Below, piece after piece: positions 47,663 to 58,582 of a stretch of 64,000 nt of DNA; position 1 is the first letter of the stretch; the number at the start of each line of letters is the position of its first letter. The translations under genes and the position numbers were made by a program. The notes under the pieces are model-generated. The model searched no databases and was not told the DNA's origin. It worked only from the letters and a program-made list of their open reading frames with translations. The stretch is taken from positions 620,001 through 684,000 of the forward strand of contig NZ_CP021251.1 of the NCBI RefSeq assembly GCF_002155265.1, given 5' to 3'. Origin of the DNA: Corynebacterium pseudotuberculosis. Its GTDB lineage: Bacteria > Actinomycetota > Actinomycetes > Mycobacteriales > Mycobacteriaceae.

Positions 47663-47704
47663 ATGCCCAGGTTGGTAGCTTATTCCCACTACCCACCTGG
47701 GCAT
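47663..47704 (+). terminator. terminator after plsC
   Basis: ATGCCCAGGT (47663-47672) pairs perfectly with ACCTGGGCAT (47695-47704), with further pairing inside. It lies 18 bases after the stop of plsC; T-run weak. Confidence 0.6.
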
Positions 47705-47814
47705 TATGTATGGCGCTGCCCCCGTGGCTGATTAAACCCTAGACATTTGTCACGTTAGGACGGAACAATGGTTAGTAATGTATTCGCATTCCCTTGGAGC
47801 CGGAGGATCGTATT

Positions 47815-48630
47815 GTGACGTGGGAACCCAAGCTCATCGTGAGCGACGTAGACGGAACGTTCCTCGATTCTCGAGAGCGGGTGTCACCGGAGTTACGCGA
47901 GGTAGTTGAGCGCGCCGGGGCCCAAGGCGTCTTTTTTGCTCTGGCCACTGGCCGGCCTCCACGGTGGATTTATCATGTGCTGGATCAGTTAAGTATCTGC
48001 CCTATCTGTGTGTGCGCCAATGGTGCTGTTCTTTATGACTCGGAAAGTGACCGTGTTCTGCGTGCACATACGCTCAGCCCTGAAATTTTGCGCACTGTGG
48101 TCAGCGCTGTGAGGGAAAATCTTGACTGTGGGATTGCTGTCGAGCGCTCCGGGGCTTCCGCCTTTGATCACCCCGGAGAACTTTTCGCGGTGACACCTGG
48201 TTATGTGCACGCCTGGGAAAGCGATGAGCATGGGATGGAGACAGAGGACGAACTCCTATCACGCCCTGCTATGAAGCTTCTTCTGCGTAATGACGCCCTC
48301 TCTGCCAATGAGATGTATGCACTAGCTGCACCAGTTATCCCCAAAGATCTGGCGCATGTAACTTTCTCCATTGATCACGGACTCCTAGAAGTTTCCGCTC
48401 CAGGCGTGAACAAAGCATCTGGATTGCAAGATCTGGCTGAGCTGCTGGGGGTGGAGCCTTCCGACGCAATAGCCTTTGGCGATATGCCTAATGACGTAGA
48501 AATGTTGCAGTGGGCGGGACACGGCGTGGCTATGGGCAACGCTCACGAGGCCCTTAAGCATGTCGCGGATGAGATAACCACCAGCAACAATGATGCTGGT
48601 GTGGCGAAGGTACTCAAGCGTTGGTTCTAA
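47815..48630 (+). CDS. HAD-superfamily Cof-type hydrolase
   Basis: A 271-residue phosphatase of the HAD IIB (Cof) type. Motif I is VSDVDGTFLDS with the nucleophile and acid Asp, motif II FFALATGRPPRW, motif III has the Lys in VNKASGLQDLAELLG, and motif IV is FGDMPNDVEMLQWAG. These enzymes work on sugar phosphates or flavin nucleotides. GTG 47815 has GGAGG 8 bases upstream; a TTG at 47794 would add seven residues. A strong hairpin follows. Confidence 0.88.
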   Translation: MTWEPKLIVSDVDGTFLDSRERVSPELREVVERAGAQGVFFALATGRPPRWIYHVLDQLSICPICVCANGAVLYDSESDRVLRAHTLSPEILRTVVSAVRENLDCGIAVERSGASAFDHPGELFAVTPGYVHAWESDEHGMETEDELLSRPAMKLLLRNDALSANEMYALAAPVIPKDLAHVTFSIDHGLLEVSAPGVNKASGLQDLAELLGVEPSDAIAFGDMPNDVEMLQWAGHGVAMGNAHEALKHVADEITTSNNDAGVAKVLKRWF

Positions 48631-48636
48631 AAAGAA

Positions 48637-48680
48637 AACCGCGAGAACAAGCTGTTTAAAGCCTGTTCTCGCGGTTAAGC
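48637..48680. terminator. terminator after the HAD gene
   Basis: A 13 bp perfect stem, AACCGCGAGAACA at 48637-48649 with its complement at 48664-48676, in the gap between convergent genes. A-rich before, T-rich after, so it can serve both sides. Confidence 0.8.
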
Positions 48681-48706
48681 ATTTTCTTTAAGCCGCACCT
48701 GGAGCA

Positions 48707-50734
48707 TTAATTTGTGTGTATATCTATTGCTCCGGTAGCTGGGTTAAAGGTGATGTAACCGTGCTGGAAATCTACGCGGTATTCCTCACCGGAACGGTAC
48801 TGGGTGCCGGTGGGAAGCCCCAGCGGGCCGGCGTCGAATCCCTGTTGTGCCCAAGCATCGCCGATTGCTCCCCACAGTGCATTCGCACCGGTAGATGGAG
48901 TGGAGACAATGATGCCGTGGTCAAAGAGTGCATATTCCACTTCTTCACCGGTCTTGGAAGCATAGGTGGCTACGCCGGAACGGGGGTTACCCAGGACTGG
49001 GCCAAAGATAGTTTTAACGTCATTCCATGCGCGGGTGATGTTCGGATTGCTGATTAGATCCACCATACGAGTGATGATCGGTGGGATTTGAGATAGCTTT
49101 AACCCATTAATCACCTGCACATTGCCGATGGCACCTAGGTTGCCAGGGATGAGTCCCTGCGTGGAGGCGATAGCCGCGGCGAGGAGCAGCAAGGATCCGC
49201 CTGCGGCCACTGCGGAATTAAGATCCTTGGGCATGGGGGTCTCAGCGAACTTAGTAATGAGCTCGGCGATATTTGCTATTTGCGCGTTTGGCTGTGCAGG
49301 TGCAGGCGCAGGATGCTGTGGGGCTGGTGCGTCTCCGCGCGGCGGAGTGTTCTGTATACCGCCGGAGGGAGCGGTGCCGTTTTTGATCGAATTGTATTTT
49401 TGCTTAGCCGTTGTTCTGATGTTGCCCATTTGGGCATAGGCGTGTTTGCCAGGGCATGCAGTATTGCCAACGTCGCGGTGGGCGAAGATATTAGGCAGAT
49501 TAACTGCTTGGCCCTTGGGATAAGGGGTATAGCTGGTTCCCTCGGAGTAATGAGTACCAGAACCTGTGGGATCAATACCGGCTACGGCTGAGCGCCACCC
49601 TGCGAGCTCGCCGACAGATTTGATCATTGCCGGAGTAGTGGGGGCGGTGTCGTAGTTACCCAACATGGAGATGGCCCAGGTATTTTCATTGAATCCGCCA
49701 GCGTGGGCACCCCATACATTGCGATTAAGTCCACCGTAGCGGCCCTCGTAGAGGTTGCCATATTTATCTGCTAGTGACTGGTATCCCACGTCGCACCAGC
49801 CCAGAGTCTGAGCGTGGTACTGGTAGATGCCTCGGACGATTCCAGGTGCCTGTGCCTCTGAGTAATTGTTTGAGCCTGCGGTGTGGTGAATGGTAATGCC
49901 CTTCACGCCATCAAAGTAACTTGGCTGTTGGCATCGGATGGACTCGTTAGCGCCCCACCCTTTGCGAGAGATAACCCGGGGCATCCCATCGGAATCAGCG
50001 GTCATCTGGATACCGTTTTCCGGGAGCTGAGATTCTCCACCTTCAATGAAGACCACATCGAAATCTGAGACATTGTTGGTGGCAGTGATATTTGTAGCTT
50101 CTGCCACAGGCTTGATATCGCCAAAATTGGATGGCAAAGGGGCCATACCATGCACTGCTGGATCTTCAGCGGGAGCAGCCGGAGAGGCGTCGGCTGCTGG
50201 TTGCCCGGCAGCTGGCTGAGGTGCGGCTTCGGCATTCGGCGGAGTTGCTGGAGCGCCGCCGGTGATGTCCACGCCAGACATAGACACTTGAATTGTGTTG
50301 GTCGGCTCGATGTAGATCACGTCAGTGCCGCGCTTTTCCGTATCGCCTGCGCCGTAATCTAGTGGCTCGGTGTCATACCATTCAGACCAGGTTCCGTCGG
50401 CACGCTGCGCTCGGACAAAGGCTGCGATGTCCTTCTCACCGTTCCAGGTGATCGCGAACTGCGAGAATGGCTGGTCACGGTGGAATTGCTTGACGGTGCG
50501 AGAACCCATCTTGCCTTGGGCGGAGATGGCTGCATCATCAATGGTGATGCTTTGGCCAGATGCGAGGCTGTCTGTGCTCACGCTGGCTTCGATGGGGTCG
50601 ATACCGGTGTTATCGGTATGCAAGATCTGGTTGGCGCCAATGCCAACGACTGCGGAGGCTAAAAGTGCCACTGCAGAGACGATGGCAGTGACTGGCCGAG
50701 TCGGTGTGGGGACTAGGCGACGTCGTTGCTGCAC
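48707..50734 (-). CDS. secreted PGRP-type N-acetylmuramoyl-L-alanine amidase with LGFP repeat
   Basis: A 675-residue secreted protein. It starts with VQQRRRLVPTPTRPVTAI, whose hydrophobic stretch forms the signal or anchor, then an Ala/Pro-rich part up to about 240. The amidase_2/PGRP domain covers about 250-430: ITIHHTAGSNNYSE, GWCDVGYQSLADKYGNLYEG and FAHRDVGNTACPGKHAYAQM hold the zinc His, His and Cys. The C-terminus has an LGFP-like repeat, LGLPTGTQYRSGEEYRVDFQ. It cuts the peptide side chain from muramic acid. GTG 50734 has AAGGGAG in front; the open frame continues 85 codons upstream without protein character, so those were left out. Confidence 0.88.
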   Translation of the reverse strand: MQQRRRLVPTPTRPVTAIVSAVALLASAVVGIGANQILHTDNTGIDPIEASVSTDSLASGQSITIDDAAISAQGKMGSRTVKQFHRDQPFSQFAITWNGEKDIAAFVRAQRADGTWSEWYDTEPLDYGAGDTEKRGTDVIYIEPTNTIQVSMSGVDITGGAPATPPNAEAAPQPAAGQPAADASPAAPAEDPAVHGMAPLPSNFGDIKPVAEATNITATNNVSDFDVVFIEGGESQLPENGIQMTADSDGMPRVISRKGWGANESIRCQQPSYFDGVKGITIHHTAGSNNYSEAQAPGIVRGIYQYHAQTLGWCDVGYQSLADKYGNLYEGRYGGLNRNVWGAHAGGFNENTWAISMLGNYDTAPTTPAMIKSVGELAGWRSAVAGIDPTGSGTHYSEGTSYTPYPKGQAVNLPNIFAHRDVGNTACPGKHAYAQMGNIRTTAKQKYNSIKNGTAPSGGIQNTPPRGDAPAPQHPAPAPAQPNAQIANIAELITKFAETPMPKDLNSAVAAGGSLLLLAAAIASTQGLIPGNLGAIGNVQVINGLKLSQIPPIITRMVDLISNPNITRAWNDVKTIFGPVLGNPRSGVATYASKTGEEVEYALFDHGIIVSTPSTGANALWGAIGDAWAQQGFDAGPLGLPTGTQYRSGEEYRVDFQHGYITFNPATGAIDIHTN

Positions 50735-51211
50735 GGTAGTGAACTCCCTTAATAAGGTGCGGCTGGGAATGTTGATAACTGCTGAAAACTGTTGAGAAAA
50801 TGCAAAATCCCTGTTCACTCTAGTGCACTTATGTGAAAGTTGAAACACTTGTGATAGGTGTGGCGGAATTTTTATAGGGAATTGTGGAAAAAGGGGGGAG
50901 CCTGGGTAACACTGTGGCTGCACGGATGGTGGGGAAGAGGGCAGATCGTGGACGGCGTATCCATAAGGTTTTATTGTGGAAAACTTCACGGGAACTTAAA
51001 AATGACTCCTGAAGAACAACGCTAAAACAGCAGCTAATAGCGGGTAAAAATGGATTTCTTTACGTGTTTGATCCGAATAGTGAACCCCAGCACATTGCTC
51101 ACGAGATGTCTGTCGGATATGGCACGGTAATCACGTCCCTACCTTTTAAAAAGAAAGTCCCTCGGGTGCGGAATCACGCATCCTAAAGAAAAGAAGGCAG
51201 CACGCACCATA
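50735..51211. other. divergent intergenic region
   Basis: About 480 bases between the amidase gene and the ABC importer. I see no gene. The region 50790-50900 is AT-rich and probably holds the amidase promoter. No clear DtxR box or B12 riboswitch was found before the importer. Confidence 0.5.
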
Positions 51212-52225
51212 ATGATGTCCCGCAAGAAATCTTTAGCTCGCGCCGTAGGAAGTGCCCTCTGTGGCATTGCTATCGCTGCAGCCGTTCTGGTTGGTTGCAG
51301 CTCTGGTGAAGGCGAAACCGCATCGAACAGCGCAAAAAATGCGGACACAACGCAGAACTTTCCTGTCACCGTGAAGTCAGGTGTTTCCGGTGAGGGTGAG
51401 AGCATCACCCTGGAACAAAAACCCGAAAGGATTGTGAGCTTATCGCCCACAGCCACTGAAGTTCTCTATGCCATCGGTGCAGGAGAGCACGTGGTGGCGG
51501 TAGACAAACACTCCAATTATCCAGCAGGAACACCCATAGTCGATGGATTATCAGGGTTTAAGCCAAACCTTGAGGCAGTGGTGGCTCATGACCCAGATCT
51601 TGTGGTGGTCTCGCGGGAAGATGACACCTTTGTGGCCGGACTACATACAGCAAAGATTCCCGTGCTGGTGTTGCCGGCGGCAAAGAAACTCGACGATGTG
51701 TACTCGCAGATTGAAAGGTTGGGGGCGGCCACTGGTCATATTGCAGACGCTACCCTGCGGGTTTCGGAGATGCAGTCTGACATTGAATCGGCCGTGAAAA
51801 CGGTGCCAGAATCCATCAAGGACGCTCACCTGTCTTATTACCATGAGATTAGTAGCAAGCTTTATGCGGCTGCCGATAGCTCATTTATTGGTCAGGTCTA
51901 TGCACTCTTTGGCATGAGGTCTATTGCCTCGGGCGCAAAAGACTACCCGCAGCTAACAAACGAGGCTGTTATTGACGCCAACCCGGACGTCATATTCCAG
52001 GCTAACCATGGATCGGAAAAGATCACCCCGCAAGATCTGGCCGCTCGGCCGGGCTGGAACACCATCAACGCAGTAAGAACAGGCGCGATAGTGCAGCTTG
52101 ATCAGGATTTGGCTGCGCGTTGGGGTACTCGGCTGCCGTTGCTGATAAAACAGGTCGCAGAACAACTAGCGGCCCTTCCTCATGATGCGACTGCTCAGGG
52201 CTCTGCAGCGTCGGTGGCCCGCTAG
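51212..52225 (+). CDS. ABC importer substrate-binding lipoprotein (iron/cobalamin type)
   Basis: A 337-residue class III binding protein, exported and lipid-anchored: lipobox VLVGCSS with Cys29. The PERIVSLSPTATEVLYAIGA start of the first lobe and DKHSNYPAGTPIVDGLSGFK are typical of BtuF/FepB-like proteins. It would present a corrinoid, heme or ferric siderophore to the permease; which one is not readable. It opens a three-gene unit: permease 24 bases on, then ATPase. Confidence 0.85.
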   Translation: MMSRKKSLARAVGSALCGIAIAAAVLVGCSSGEGETASNSAKNADTTQNFPVTVKSGVSGEGESITLEQKPERIVSLSPTATEVLYAIGAGEHVVAVDKHSNYPAGTPIVDGLSGFKPNLEAVVAHDPDLVVVSREDDTFVAGLHTAKIPVLVLPAAKKLDDVYSQIERLGAATGHIADATLRVSEMQSDIESAVKTVPESIKDAHLSYYHEISSKLYAAADSSFIGQVYALFGMRSIASGAKDYPQLTNEAVIDANPDVIFQANHGSEKITPQDLAARPGWNTINAVRTGAIVQLDQDLAARWGTRLPLLIKQVAEQLAALPHDATAQGSAASVAR

Positions 52226-52249
52226 CCTAAGTAGTCTGCGGCTTAATCC

Positions 52250-53293
52250 ATGCGAGAACAAACCCTTAGAAACCCTAGAACGCTATGTCCAGTGATCATA
52301 GTGTTCAGCGTGATCGCGTTGGGTTGCGTGATCATTGCAGCGACCCTGGTGGGGGCGGTCGGCATTGGCCCTGGGGATGTGATCCGAGAGTTTCTTGGCG
52401 GGCAGGCGTTGAGCGAGCGCCACCATGCGATAGTGCTCAATGTTCGATTGCCAAGGGTTATGCTGGCCGTGATTGTGGGAGCCGTGCTTGCTACAGCAGG
52501 TGCCACCTATCAAGCGGTGTTTCATAATCCCTTAGCGGATCCCTATCTGTTGGGCGTAAGCGCTGGCGCGGGTCTTGGAGTCACGTTAGCGGTGATCTTT
52601 GGGGCCACCATGGGCTTGGGCCTCGGTGGCGCGGGAATCGTCGGCGCGGCTTTTGTAGGCGGCGTTGCTGCGGTTGCTGTGACATGTGTATGTGCTGGCA
52701 TGGCGGGCGGCCAGTCACGGTCAGATGCTACGACCGTGGTTCTTGCAGGTGTGGCGGTTGCCGCGTGTGCTTCTGCAGCGCAGACCTTTGTGCAACAGCG
52801 CAATATAGACACCATTCAGCGTATCTATGCGTGGATGCTGGGAAGCCTGAATACTGCAGGCTGGTCAACGGTGGGCTTGGTGATACTACCCGTGACGTTG
52901 TGCGTTGTGCTGCTCTGTCTGAGTGCTCGCCTGTTAGACGTGATCACGCTAGGTGATGAGGAAGCCGCCGCATTGGGCGTACATCCGCAACGCGCACGAT
53001 TAATGCTGGTAGGGGTAGCCACGCTAGGAACTTCCGTGGTGGTCTCAGTATCTGGGCTTATCGGCTTTGTCGGGATTATCGTCCCGCATGCGGTTCGTCT
53101 TGTGGCTGGTCCGGCTCATCGATACCTGATGCCGCTTACTGTGATCTGGGGAGGCATTTTCCTCCTTATCGCAGACACCGTAGGAAGGACCGCCCTAGCA
53201 CCGGCTGAATTGCCGGTGGGAGTGGTCACGGCTTTTGTCGGTTCTCCTTTCTTTCTTTTTGTTCTGCATCGTCATCGTCGGGGAAGGTCGTAG
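52250..53293 (+). CDS. FecCD-family ABC permease
   Basis: A 347-residue permease with about ten helices. The FecCD/BtuC signs are clear: LNVRLPRVMLAVIVGAVLA, GATYQAVFHNPLADPYLLGV and, near the end, GLIGFVGIIVPHAVRLVAGPAHRYLMP. These import iron siderophores, heme or vitamin B12 with the binding protein in front and the ATPase behind. Its stop codon and the next ATG are one base apart. ATG 52250 was taken. Confidence 0.9.
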   Translation: MREQTLRNPRTLCPVIIVFSVIALGCVIIAATLVGAVGIGPGDVIREFLGGQALSERHHAIVLNVRLPRVMLAVIVGAVLATAGATYQAVFHNPLADPYLLGVSAGAGLGVTLAVIFGATMGLGLGGAGIVGAAFVGGVAAVAVTCVCAGMAGGQSRSDATTVVLAGVAVAACASAAQTFVQQRNIDTIQRIYAWMLGSLNTAGWSTVGLVILPVTLCVVLLCLSARLLDVITLGDEEAAALGVHPQRARLMLVGVATLGTSVVVSVSGLIGFVGIIVPHAVRLVAGPAHRYLMPLTVIWGGIFLLIADTVGRTALAPAELPVGVVTAFVGSPFFLFVLHRHRRGRS

Positions 53294-53294
53294 C

Positions 53295-54071
53295 ATGCTC
53301 GACGTACGTAGCCTCTGCTTTTCTTATGCCAGTACGCGTCTTATGGCCTTGGAATACGTGAGTATGTGCTGTTCCAAGGGACAGTGGCTATCTCTAATTG
53401 GGCCTAATGGGTGCGGAAAATCTACGTTGCTCAGCGTGATCGCGGGGGTGCGTCGGCAAGCATCGGGCGAAGTGTATGTGGACGGTGCGTCCGCGCGCAT
53501 GCGGAAGCGGAAAGAATGGGCGCGCACGGTGGCGCTTATGCCACAGCACCCGACGCTTCCGGAGGGGATGCGGGTGATCGACTACATCAAGCTTGGACGC
53601 TATCCCCATCGCTCTACCAACAATGACCTGATAGAGCGCGCTATTTGCGACCTCGATCTGCAGAGTTTTGTTGCCTCATCCATAACTGAGTTATCAGGGG
53701 GAGAGCTGCAGCGAGTAGCCCTAGCGCGCGCTTTAGTGCAAGAGCCTGCTGTTTTGCTTCTCGACGAGCCCACCTCGGCCTTGGACATCGGGCGGGCACA
53801 GGAAGTACTTGAGCTTGTCGACGCACTCCGCGCCGCGCGAGGACTCACCGTTATTGCGGCTATGCATGACCTGACACTGGCCGCAGAATATAGCGATGAG
53901 GTGATGCTGCTTGATCGGGGGCGCGTAGTTGCGCATGGAACCCCGGTAGAAGTGCTTACTCGGGAAACCATAGAAAATCTCTATGAGGCCACTGTAGATG
54001 TGACTTTTATGGACAGCGCGCCGGCCGTGATCCCACGGCGGAAGCGGGTTCTCCCCAGAGCATCCTCTTAA
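53295..54071 (+). CDS. ABC importer ATPase (iron/cobalamin type)
   Basis: A 258-residue ATPase. Walker A is GPNGCGKSTLL, the signature LSGGELQRVALARAL, Walker B VLLLDEPTSALD and the switch His in AAMHDLTLAAEYSDE. It closes a binding protein-permease-ATPase set. ATG 53295 follows AAGGTCGTAGC; an upstream extension of 20 residues overlaps the permease and lacks homology. The Q-loop falls near LMPQHPTLPEGM. Confidence 0.9.
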   Translation: MLDVRSLCFSYASTRLMALEYVSMCCSKGQWLSLIGPNGCGKSTLLSVIAGVRRQASGEVYVDGASARMRKRKEWARTVALMPQHPTLPEGMRVIDYIKLGRYPHRSTNNDLIERAICDLDLQSFVASSITELSGGELQRVALARALVQEPAVLLLDEPTSALDIGRAQEVLELVDALRAARGLTVIAAMHDLTLAAEYSDEVMLLDRGRVVAHGTPVEVLTRETIENLYEATVDVTFMDSAPAVIPRRKRVLPRASS

Positions 54072-54105
54072 GCTGGGGATTTATATACAAAGTTAACTGC
54101 CATAA

Positions 54106-55371
<1,266 letters not shown>

Positions 55372-55384
55372 ACCGCCATAAAAA

Positions 55385-55429
55385 CAAGGGCCGTAAAGAG
55401 CAGAACTAACTGCTTCTTTACGGCCCTTG
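55385..55429. terminator. terminator after glf
   Basis: CAAGGGCCGTAAAG (55385-55398) pairs with CTTTACGGCCCTTG (55416-55429), extended inside by GAGCAG/CTGCTTC type pairing. It follows the glf stop by 13 bases. Confidence 0.85.
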
Positions 55430-55703
55430 CGTGTCATTTGGTGCTTCAGTGCGGATGAGAAATTTTTCACATTATTTCTCAGGGCGGTTACCTACGGTGC
55501 AGTAGGAAATGATTGTAGGCCTGGGAAAATCTCACTAACTAAGCACGGGAATTGTTGATGTTGTGGGTTTTATCGGAAAACACCCCCCGTGGATAGTTTA
55601 CTATAGGTGGTGATTCTATGCTTTGCATTCCCTCATGTACTGGCGGGCGTCGAGTAGCTCAAACATTGCGATGTGCTACTAACCTCGCATGAAAGGAACA
55701 GAA
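55430..55703. other. control region of glpT
   Basis: About 275 bases. An inverted repeat TGAGAAAT-N10-ATTTCTCA lies at 55456-55481, a possible operator. No gene is supported. The glpT ribosome site is AAAGGA right before ATG 55704. Confidence 0.45.
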
Positions 55704-57074
55704 ATGAACCTCGGATGGTTAGCTGCGCCTCCTGCGGCACCTCGTCGCAGTGAGGAGGAGGTAGCGCGTCTTTACCCGCGCCTGCGCCTGCAGGTTTTTA
55801 TGGGTATTTTCATCGGATACGCTGGTTTTTACCTGATCCGTAATAATATCTCGCTTATCGCTCCGCTGCTGATCGACGATACCGGTATTGACAAAGTAGG
55901 CATTGGCCTTATTGCCAATGCCGTTCTTTTTGCCTACGGCCTGTCCAAGTTCTTCTCTGCGATGATCTCGGATCAATCCAATGCTCGGTATTTTATGCCC
56001 TTGGGTCTTGCCCTTTCGGCAGTAGTTAACCTGGGCATTGCTTTTGTTCCGTGGCTCTCTGCTTCTGTTGCGGTATTTGCCATCGTGATGTTTATCAATG
56101 GCTGGGTGCAAGGTATGGGCTGGCCGCCGGCAGGACGAGTACTGGTTTATTGGTACTCCACTAATGAGCGTGGCTGGAAGACCTCTTTGTGGAATACCGC
56201 GCACAACGTTGGTGGTGCCGCATTGCCGTTCCTGGTAGGTATTGGCCTGGCTCACATAAGCAACTCCTGGCAAATTGCTTTCTGGTTCCCGGCATTGGTC
56301 GCGCTGCTAGTGGCAGCCCTCGGCTTTGCTTTGATCCGGGACACGCCGCAGTCACAGGGCTTGCCGCCTATTGAGGAATATCGCGATGATCCGGCGAAGG
56401 TAGAGGTTGATCTCCAGGACGGTCTGACTACATTCCAACGTATCCGCAAGCACGTGCTGACCAACCGCACCATTGTGATGCTTGCGGTGGCAAATGTCTT
56501 TGTCTATGCCCTGCGCTATGGCGTTCTTAACTGGATCACCGTATTCCTACATGAGAAGCACCATGCGGAAATTGGTGCAGGCCTTACCGGCTTTGCGGCC
56601 TTTGAGCTCGCCGGCATCCTAGGGACGATTCTCTGCGGTTGGATGTCTGACAAGATTTTCAAGGGATACCGCTCGGGCGTAGGCATGCTGTTTACCATTC
56701 TCACGGCCGTCTGCATATTTATTTATTGGCAACTACCCGTGGGCGCATCGATGTGGATGCTCATTCTGCTGGTTGGCCTTATCGGTGGTTTGATTTACGG
56801 TCCTGTGATGCTGATTGGTCTCCAAGCTATTGACCTCTCCCCGCACAATGTTGCCGGTACTGCTGCAGGATTTACCGGTTTGTTCGGATACCTATTGGGC
56901 GCAACCCTCGCGTCAAGTGGCGCGGGCTTCCTGGTTCAGCATTATGGCTGGGACGTTACCTTCATCGTATTCATCGCCTTCTCAGTGATTACCGTGATTC
57001 TCTTTGCTGTGGTGGGTCGTGATGAGCGCGAGCTTATGCGTAGCCACAATGAAAAAGTACAGTCACGTGCTTAA
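55704..57074 (+). CDS. glpT: glycerol-3-phosphate transporter
   Basis: A 456-residue organophosphate:phosphate antiporter with twelve helices. The GlpT/UhpT signature YAGFYLIRNNISLIAPLL is in helix 1, then LSKFFSAMISDQSNARYFMP and GWVQGMGWPPAGRVLVYWYS. The latter region carries the GlpT-like substrate arginines and W-P-P-x-G-R. It imports glycerol-3-phosphate in exchange for phosphate. The ATG has AAAGGA before it. glpQ, which makes G3P outside, lies downstream behind a terminator. It is a paralogue of the broken uhpT at 19097. Confidence 0.93.
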   Translation: MNLGWLAAPPAAPRRSEEEVARLYPRLRLQVFMGIFIGYAGFYLIRNNISLIAPLLIDDTGIDKVGIGLIANAVLFAYGLSKFFSAMISDQSNARYFMPLGLALSAVVNLGIAFVPWLSASVAVFAIVMFINGWVQGMGWPPAGRVLVYWYSTNERGWKTSLWNTAHNVGGAALPFLVGIGLAHISNSWQIAFWFPALVALLVAALGFALIRDTPQSQGLPPIEEYRDDPAKVEVDLQDGLTTFQRIRKHVLTNRTIVMLAVANVFVYALRYGVLNWITVFLHEKHHAEIGAGLTGFAAFELAGILGTILCGWMSDKIFKGYRSGVGMLFTILTAVCIFIYWQLPVGASMWMLILLVGLIGGLIYGPVMLIGLQAIDLSPHNVAGTAAGFTGLFGYLLGATLASSGAGFLVQHYGWDVTFIVFIAFSVITVILFAVVGRDERELMRSHNEKVQSRA

Positions 57075-57080
57075 TCCCTA

Positions 57081-57107
57081 AAGCGGGCCCCAGGGCCCGC
57101 TTTTTCA
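57081..57107 (+). terminator. terminator between glpT and glpQ
   Basis: AAGCGGGCCC (57081-57090) pairs with GGGCCCGCTT (57093-57102), then TTTTTCAC. It is a strong stem with a minimal loop, so glpQ likely has its own promoter or depends on readthrough. Confidence 0.85.
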
Positions 57108-57147
57108 CTGTCTATCTGCCGTTAATTTATTTGGAGGAATCACAACA

Positions 57148-58245
57148 ATGCGTTTGGTTGGAAAATACACAAAACCTGTGAGCGCACTCGTGCTTTCAGG
57201 AGCTCTCATTCTTACAGCATGTGGTACGTCGCAGGAGTCTGGCAAAGAGGCATCGAGTAGCTCTGCTATGACGGCAAAGGAATCAGCGGTGGTCAATCCC
57301 GTGGTTAAGCACCTGGATATGCAGGCGCACCGAGGCGGACGGGGGGAACATACGGAGGAGTCTCTCGCCGCCTTTGAGCATGCGCTTTCCTTAGGGGTGA
57401 GTACTTTGGAGTTTGATATTGTGATGTCCAAAGACGGCGTTCCTGTGGTCTGGCATGATCCAGATGTTCAAGAAGAGAAATGCCGCGATACCGAGCCAGC
57501 TATGCCAAACGATCCGCAGTTCCCCTATGTGGGGAAGCTGCTGCACGATCTCACCTGGGAGCAGCTGAGTACTCTGCGCTGCGATAAAAAGCTAGAGAAA
57601 TTCCCCGACGCGGAGCCTGCTAAAGACAACCAGATGATTCGTTTGGAAAGAGTTTTCCAGCTCACCAAAGAGCGCGGTGCAGACGTGATGTACAACATCG
57701 AAACTAAAATTGAGGCGGATCATCCGGAGAAATCGGCTGAGCCTCAGGAATTTGTCGATGCCATCCTCACCGCATCAGATAACGCAGGTGTGACGGACAA
57801 AGTAATGCTTCAAAGCTTTGATTGGCGCTCGCTGCCGCTGGCAAAGAAGCATAATCCCAAGATTCGCACCGTAGCGCTTTACGACGAAACCACCTGGTTG
57901 GAGGGCTCCCCGTGGCTCGGCGACATCGACTACAAATCTGTCAACGGTGACGCTCTGGAAGCGGTAAAGAAGCTTGGTGCGGACATCGTCAGCCCTGGCT
58001 ACGCAGTTCCTTATGGCAAGACCGTTGCCGACTCAGACTATAGGCCTGTAACCACGCCTGAATATGTGAAAAAAGCACATGACTTGGGGCTCAAGGTTGT
58101 TCCTTGGACAGTCAACGATAAAGCTACGATGAAATCCCAGATCGAAGCCGGTATCGATGGGATTATCACCGACTATCCCACAATTTTGCGCGAGCTTGCG
58201 GGGGAGATGAATCTGGATCTTCCTGTGAAATACCCAGCGAAATAG
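57148..58245 (+). CDS. glpQ: secreted glycerophosphodiester phosphodiesterase lipoprotein
   Basis: A 365-residue lipoprotein, lipobox ILTACGTS with Cys25. The GDPD catalytic set is clear: DMQAHRGGRGEHTEESLAAF, LEFDIVMSKDGVPVVWHDPD and, further on, VMLQSFDWRSL and PWTVND. It splits glycerophosphodiesters from degraded phospholipids outside the membrane into G3P that GlpT then takes up. GGAGGAATC precedes ATG. It stands 73 bases after glpT, with a terminator between. Confidence 0.93.
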   Translation: MRLVGKYTKPVSALVLSGALILTACGTSQESGKEASSSSAMTAKESAVVNPVVKHLDMQAHRGGRGEHTEESLAAFEHALSLGVSTLEFDIVMSKDGVPVVWHDPDVQEEKCRDTEPAMPNDPQFPYVGKLLHDLTWEQLSTLRCDKKLEKFPDAEPAKDNQMIRLERVFQLTKERGADVMYNIETKIEADHPEKSAEPQEFVDAILTASDNAGVTDKVMLQSFDWRSLPLAKKHNPKIRTVALYDETTWLEGSPWLGDIDYKSVNGDALEAVKKLGADIVSPGYAVPYGKTVADSDYRPVTTPEYVKKAHDLGLKVVPWTVNDKATMKSQIEAGIDGIITDYPTILRELAGEMNLDLPVKYPAK

Positions 58246-58275
58246 ATAACAATAATGTTGTAATTTTTAACACTA

Positions 58276-58329
58276 CATTAAGTAATGCGGGTCTCATTTT
58301 GTAATGAAATGGGACCGCATTACTTAATG
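58276..58329. terminator. long hairpin after glpQ
   Basis: An inverted repeat of 14-15 bp (58276-58290 with 58315-58329) that continues inward with one bulge and one G-T pair to a stem of more than 22 bp. It lies 30 bases past glpQ. The stem contains AAGTAATGCGG, similar to GAGTAATGCCG in the hairpin at 38260. It probably ends the glpQ transcript. Confidence 0.65.
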
Positions 58330-58582
58330 ATAAATGCTGGTAAGAGGGCGTTTTTTGGTGTGACTTCTTTTGGAAAATGCTTACAATTGTGACTTAAAAC
58401 TATTTTGTGGACAAATCTATATTTATAGAAAATGTGCTAACTTACGTTAGGAAATTCTTAAAAATTTAGAAATCTTTTAGGTTTGGTGGAGCGCTCATCT
58501 TCGCTTCGCCTATTTTCGCATGCCTAAGAGACCCTGAGTTTCCTTTCTGTTGAAGAGGTAAAAATAGAAATGGAGCAGAGTT
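58330..58582. other. AT-rich upstream region of the surface protein
   Basis: About 250 bases, AT-rich from 58340 to 58480. A short inverted repeat CTAAC-TTAC-GTTAG lies near 58437-58450. The promoter of the large surface gene should be here. I cannot assign a regulator. Confidence 0.4.

Noticed and set aside
50735..50989. N-terminal extension of the PGRP amidase
   Set aside because: Upstream residues look random, while GTG 50734 has a good ribosome site and begins the expected signal region.
51000..51211. Cobalamin riboswitch before the ABC importer
   Set aside because: No B12-box-like GCCACTG pattern found; substrate therefore left open between iron, heme and cobalamin.
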